DNA of 43,968 bases from an uncultured Phaeodactylibacter sp. (lineage in GTDB: Bacteria; Bacteroidota; Bacteroidia; Chitinophagales; Saprospiraceae): positions 1 through 43,968 of the forward strand of contig CAJXNH010000026.1 in NCBI GenBank assembly GCA_913057245.1, read 5' to 3'. Position 1 is the stretch's first letter, and each line of letters begins with the position of its first letter. The translations under genes and the position numbers were made by a program. Shown one piece after another: positions 42,693 through 43,968 of the stretch. Under the pieces are notes generated by a model, which ran no database searches, had not been told where the DNA came from, and saw nothing but the letters and a program-made list of their open reading frames with translations.

Positions 42693-42700
42693 CAAAGTAA
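42693..42700 (-). promoter_or_regulatory. Weak -7-like element upstream of the PAP2 gene
   Basis: The minus strand reads TTACTTTG, one mismatch from TAnnTTTG, 21 nt before the ATG at 42671 in the 103-bp divergent spacer. No -33 box was found. Confidence 0.3.
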
Positions 42701-42774
42701 AAATTTCCGCTAAAAATCCCGCCTGAAACTAAATTTCGGCCCTAACTTGGTGGAAAATAACTGCCTGTTACGCT

Positions 42775-43863
42775 ATGCAACCAAATACGTGGACCCTGGA
42801 CCGCATCATCAATATCCTGCTTTATCTTGGCGGTATTGCTCTTTTTCTATGGCTGCTGAACTATCTGAGCCCTTACCTGGCTTCCTTTTTCATTGCCCTT
42901 TTCGTAGCCTATCTGCTGGAGCCGATAGTCCGCTTTTTCCAGGAACGGCTAAAAGTTCGCACCAGATGGGTGGCGGTCCTGCTTACGCTCTTCAGCCTTG
43001 TCATCTTCCTGGTTCTGATTGGCATGCTGACCATCCCGGCTATCAATAGAGAAATAGCCAATATGCAGAATCTTCTTGGTGGCAGTCTGGACTTTCATCT
43101 GCAATCCTTACTCCCGCCAGAAGTCCTTCAGGAGATAGAGACCTACCTGCATAGTGAGGAGGTCAAAGCCTTACTCACGGAGGAAAACATTTACAATTAC
43201 GGGGTGATGATCCTGTCCTACATCTGGAGCGGCCTGAGCAGTGCCATGGGCATTGTGCTGGGGCTGTTCAGTATCGTTACGTTTTTGTTGTACCTGGTAT
43301 TCATCATGCTGTTTTATAATGATTTTGCGGACAACTGGGAAGCGGTGATTCCACCCACCTACCGGGAGCCGGTTGTGATGCTGGTGCATGATGTGGAAGA
43401 TGGGATGCAAATCTACTTCCGGGGTCAGGCGCTGATTGTCTTCTGGGTTTGTATTCTTTTCGCGGTTGGCTTCAACCTGATTGGGCTGCCCCTGGGTATA
43501 CTGCTGGGCATCTTTGTAGGGTTGCTCAATTTTGTGCCTTATCTTCAAATCCTGGGATTAGTTCCCGCTCTGCTACTTGCCGGTGTGCAGGCCATTGAGA
43601 CCCTCGAGGTTTACTGGTTTTGTGCAGGTATGGTCATCCTTGTCTTCATAATTGTTCAAGCCATTCAGGAAATTATACTTACACCGCGAATCATGGGAAG
43701 CGCCACGGGCCTAAACCCGGCGGTCATCTTGCTGGCACTGTCGGTCTGGGGCGGACTATTTGGGATAATTGGAATGGTCATTGCACTCCCGCTCACTACG
43801 CTGCTGATCAATTATTACAAGCGGTTTGTGCTGGAGGGGCAAAGCCTGGGAGAAGAAGAATAG
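42775..43863 (+). CDS. AI-2E family transporter (PerM-like permease)
   Basis: The product has 362 aa. The pattern of paired N-terminal helices (INILLYLGGIALFLWLLNYL; LASFFIALFVAYLLEPIVRF), an extended soluble segment (about 95-145), then a block of helices with the family's GLPLGILLGIFVGLLNFVPY, TPRIMGSATGLNPAVILLAL and GGLFGIIGMVIALPLTTLLI motifs is diagnostic of PF01594. Members export small molecules or act as Na+/H+ antiporters; an AI-2 role should not be assumed from the name. No luxS or lsr genes are nearby. It is divergent from the PAP2 gene and ends 105 nt before the window end. Confidence 0.9.
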   Translation: MQPNTWTLDRIINILLYLGGIALFLWLLNYLSPYLASFFIALFVAYLLEPIVRFFQERLKVRTRWVAVLLTLFSLVIFLVLIGMLTIPAINREIANMQNLLGGSLDFHLQSLLPPEVLQEIETYLHSEEVKALLTEENIYNYGVMILSYIWSGLSSAMGIVLGLFSIVTFLLYLVFIMLFYNDFADNWEAVIPPTYREPVVMLVHDVEDGMQIYFRGQALIVFWVCILFAVGFNLIGLPLGILLGIFVGLLNFVPYLQILGLVPALLLAGVQAIETLEVYWFCAGMVILVFIIVQAIQEIILTPRIMGSATGLNPAVILLALSVWGGLFGIIGMVIALPLTTLLINYYKRFVLEGQSLGEEE

Positions 43864-43888
43864 CTGTAACTATTTAGGTCAATTTGCA

Positions 43889-43964
43889 AAATAGCGAGAA
43901 AATAGCGAACTAGCACAGGTGAACAAGGACGAGATCATAGCGCAACAAGCTGAGCAAATAGCGA
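43889..43964. repeat. Short direct repeat AAATAGCGA near the window end
   Basis: AAATAGCGA occurs at 43889-43897, 43900-43908 and 43956-43964, with a related CATAGCGC between. Spacing is irregular. It could be the edge of a repeat region or of a gene on either strand that continues outside. No family recognised. Confidence 0.4.
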
Positions 43965-43968
43965 AGCT

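Noticed and set aside
43864..43968. Minus-strand coding possibility at the right edge (about 29 open codons in one frame)
   Set aside because: Too short to identify, and the low-complexity AAATAGCGA repeats make any translation unreliable.

Overview
The window reads as a piece of a Bacteroidota chromosome, most likely from the Saprospiria/Lewinella side of the phylum (inference). The lineage evidence is: promoters of the TTTG-N19-TAnnTTTG type, almost no Shine-Dalgarno sequences, a DUF3078 outer-membrane protein, two large secreted proteins ending in the type B sorting domain of the type IX secretion system (T9SS), and an RpmJ that has lost most of its zinc ligands.

Layout. 1-1057: the 3' end of a hybrid sensor gene (kinase tail, receiver, AraC-type HTH) with an abrupt 5' edge. 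1185-2135: a DUF3078 beta-barrel protein with its own promoter and terminator. 2367-22250, minus strand: one continuous str-S10-spc-alpha ribosomal superoperon, transcribed from a near-perfect promoter at 22328-22358. Its order is rpsL-rpsG-fusA-rpsJ-rplC-rplD-rplW-rplB-rpsS-rplV-rpsC-rplP-rpmC-rpsQ-rplN-rplX-rplE-rpsN-rpsH-rplF-rplR-rpsE-rpmD-rplO-secY-map-infA-rpmJ-rpsM-rpsK-rpsD-rpoA-rplQ; tuf and adk are absent. 22633-28580: an acyl-ACP thioesterase gene convergent with a minus-strand group holding a trehalose synthase/maltokinase fusion, a DUF1801 protein and two secreted TonB_C-domain proteins. 28880-41937: two neighbouring giant T9SS cargo genes (2319 and about 1848 aa) built from the same two repeat modules, separated by a 551-bp spacer with a promoter, a long hairpin and a small ORF. 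41940-43863: a PAP2 phosphatase and an AI-2E-family permease. The last 100 bases carry a short repeated motif.

Main points of interest. (1) The trehalose synthase half of the fusion has Thr where the GH13 catalytic nucleophile Asp should be, while its kinase half looks intact. (2) Many longer spacers inside the ribosomal operon carry strong hairpins. Several are stable only on the transcribed strand because they use G-U wobbles, and one between rplO and secY has full intrinsic-terminator form. Internal promoters precede rplO and infA. Together these suggest that the superoperon is segmented by attenuation or processing. (3) The giant surface proteins use a roughly 100-residue Cys/Asp-rich module that I cannot assign to a named family, plus a 41-residue module amplified as nearly identical 246-bp DNA repeats. 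No CRISPR array, tRNA, rRNA or intact transposon was seen.
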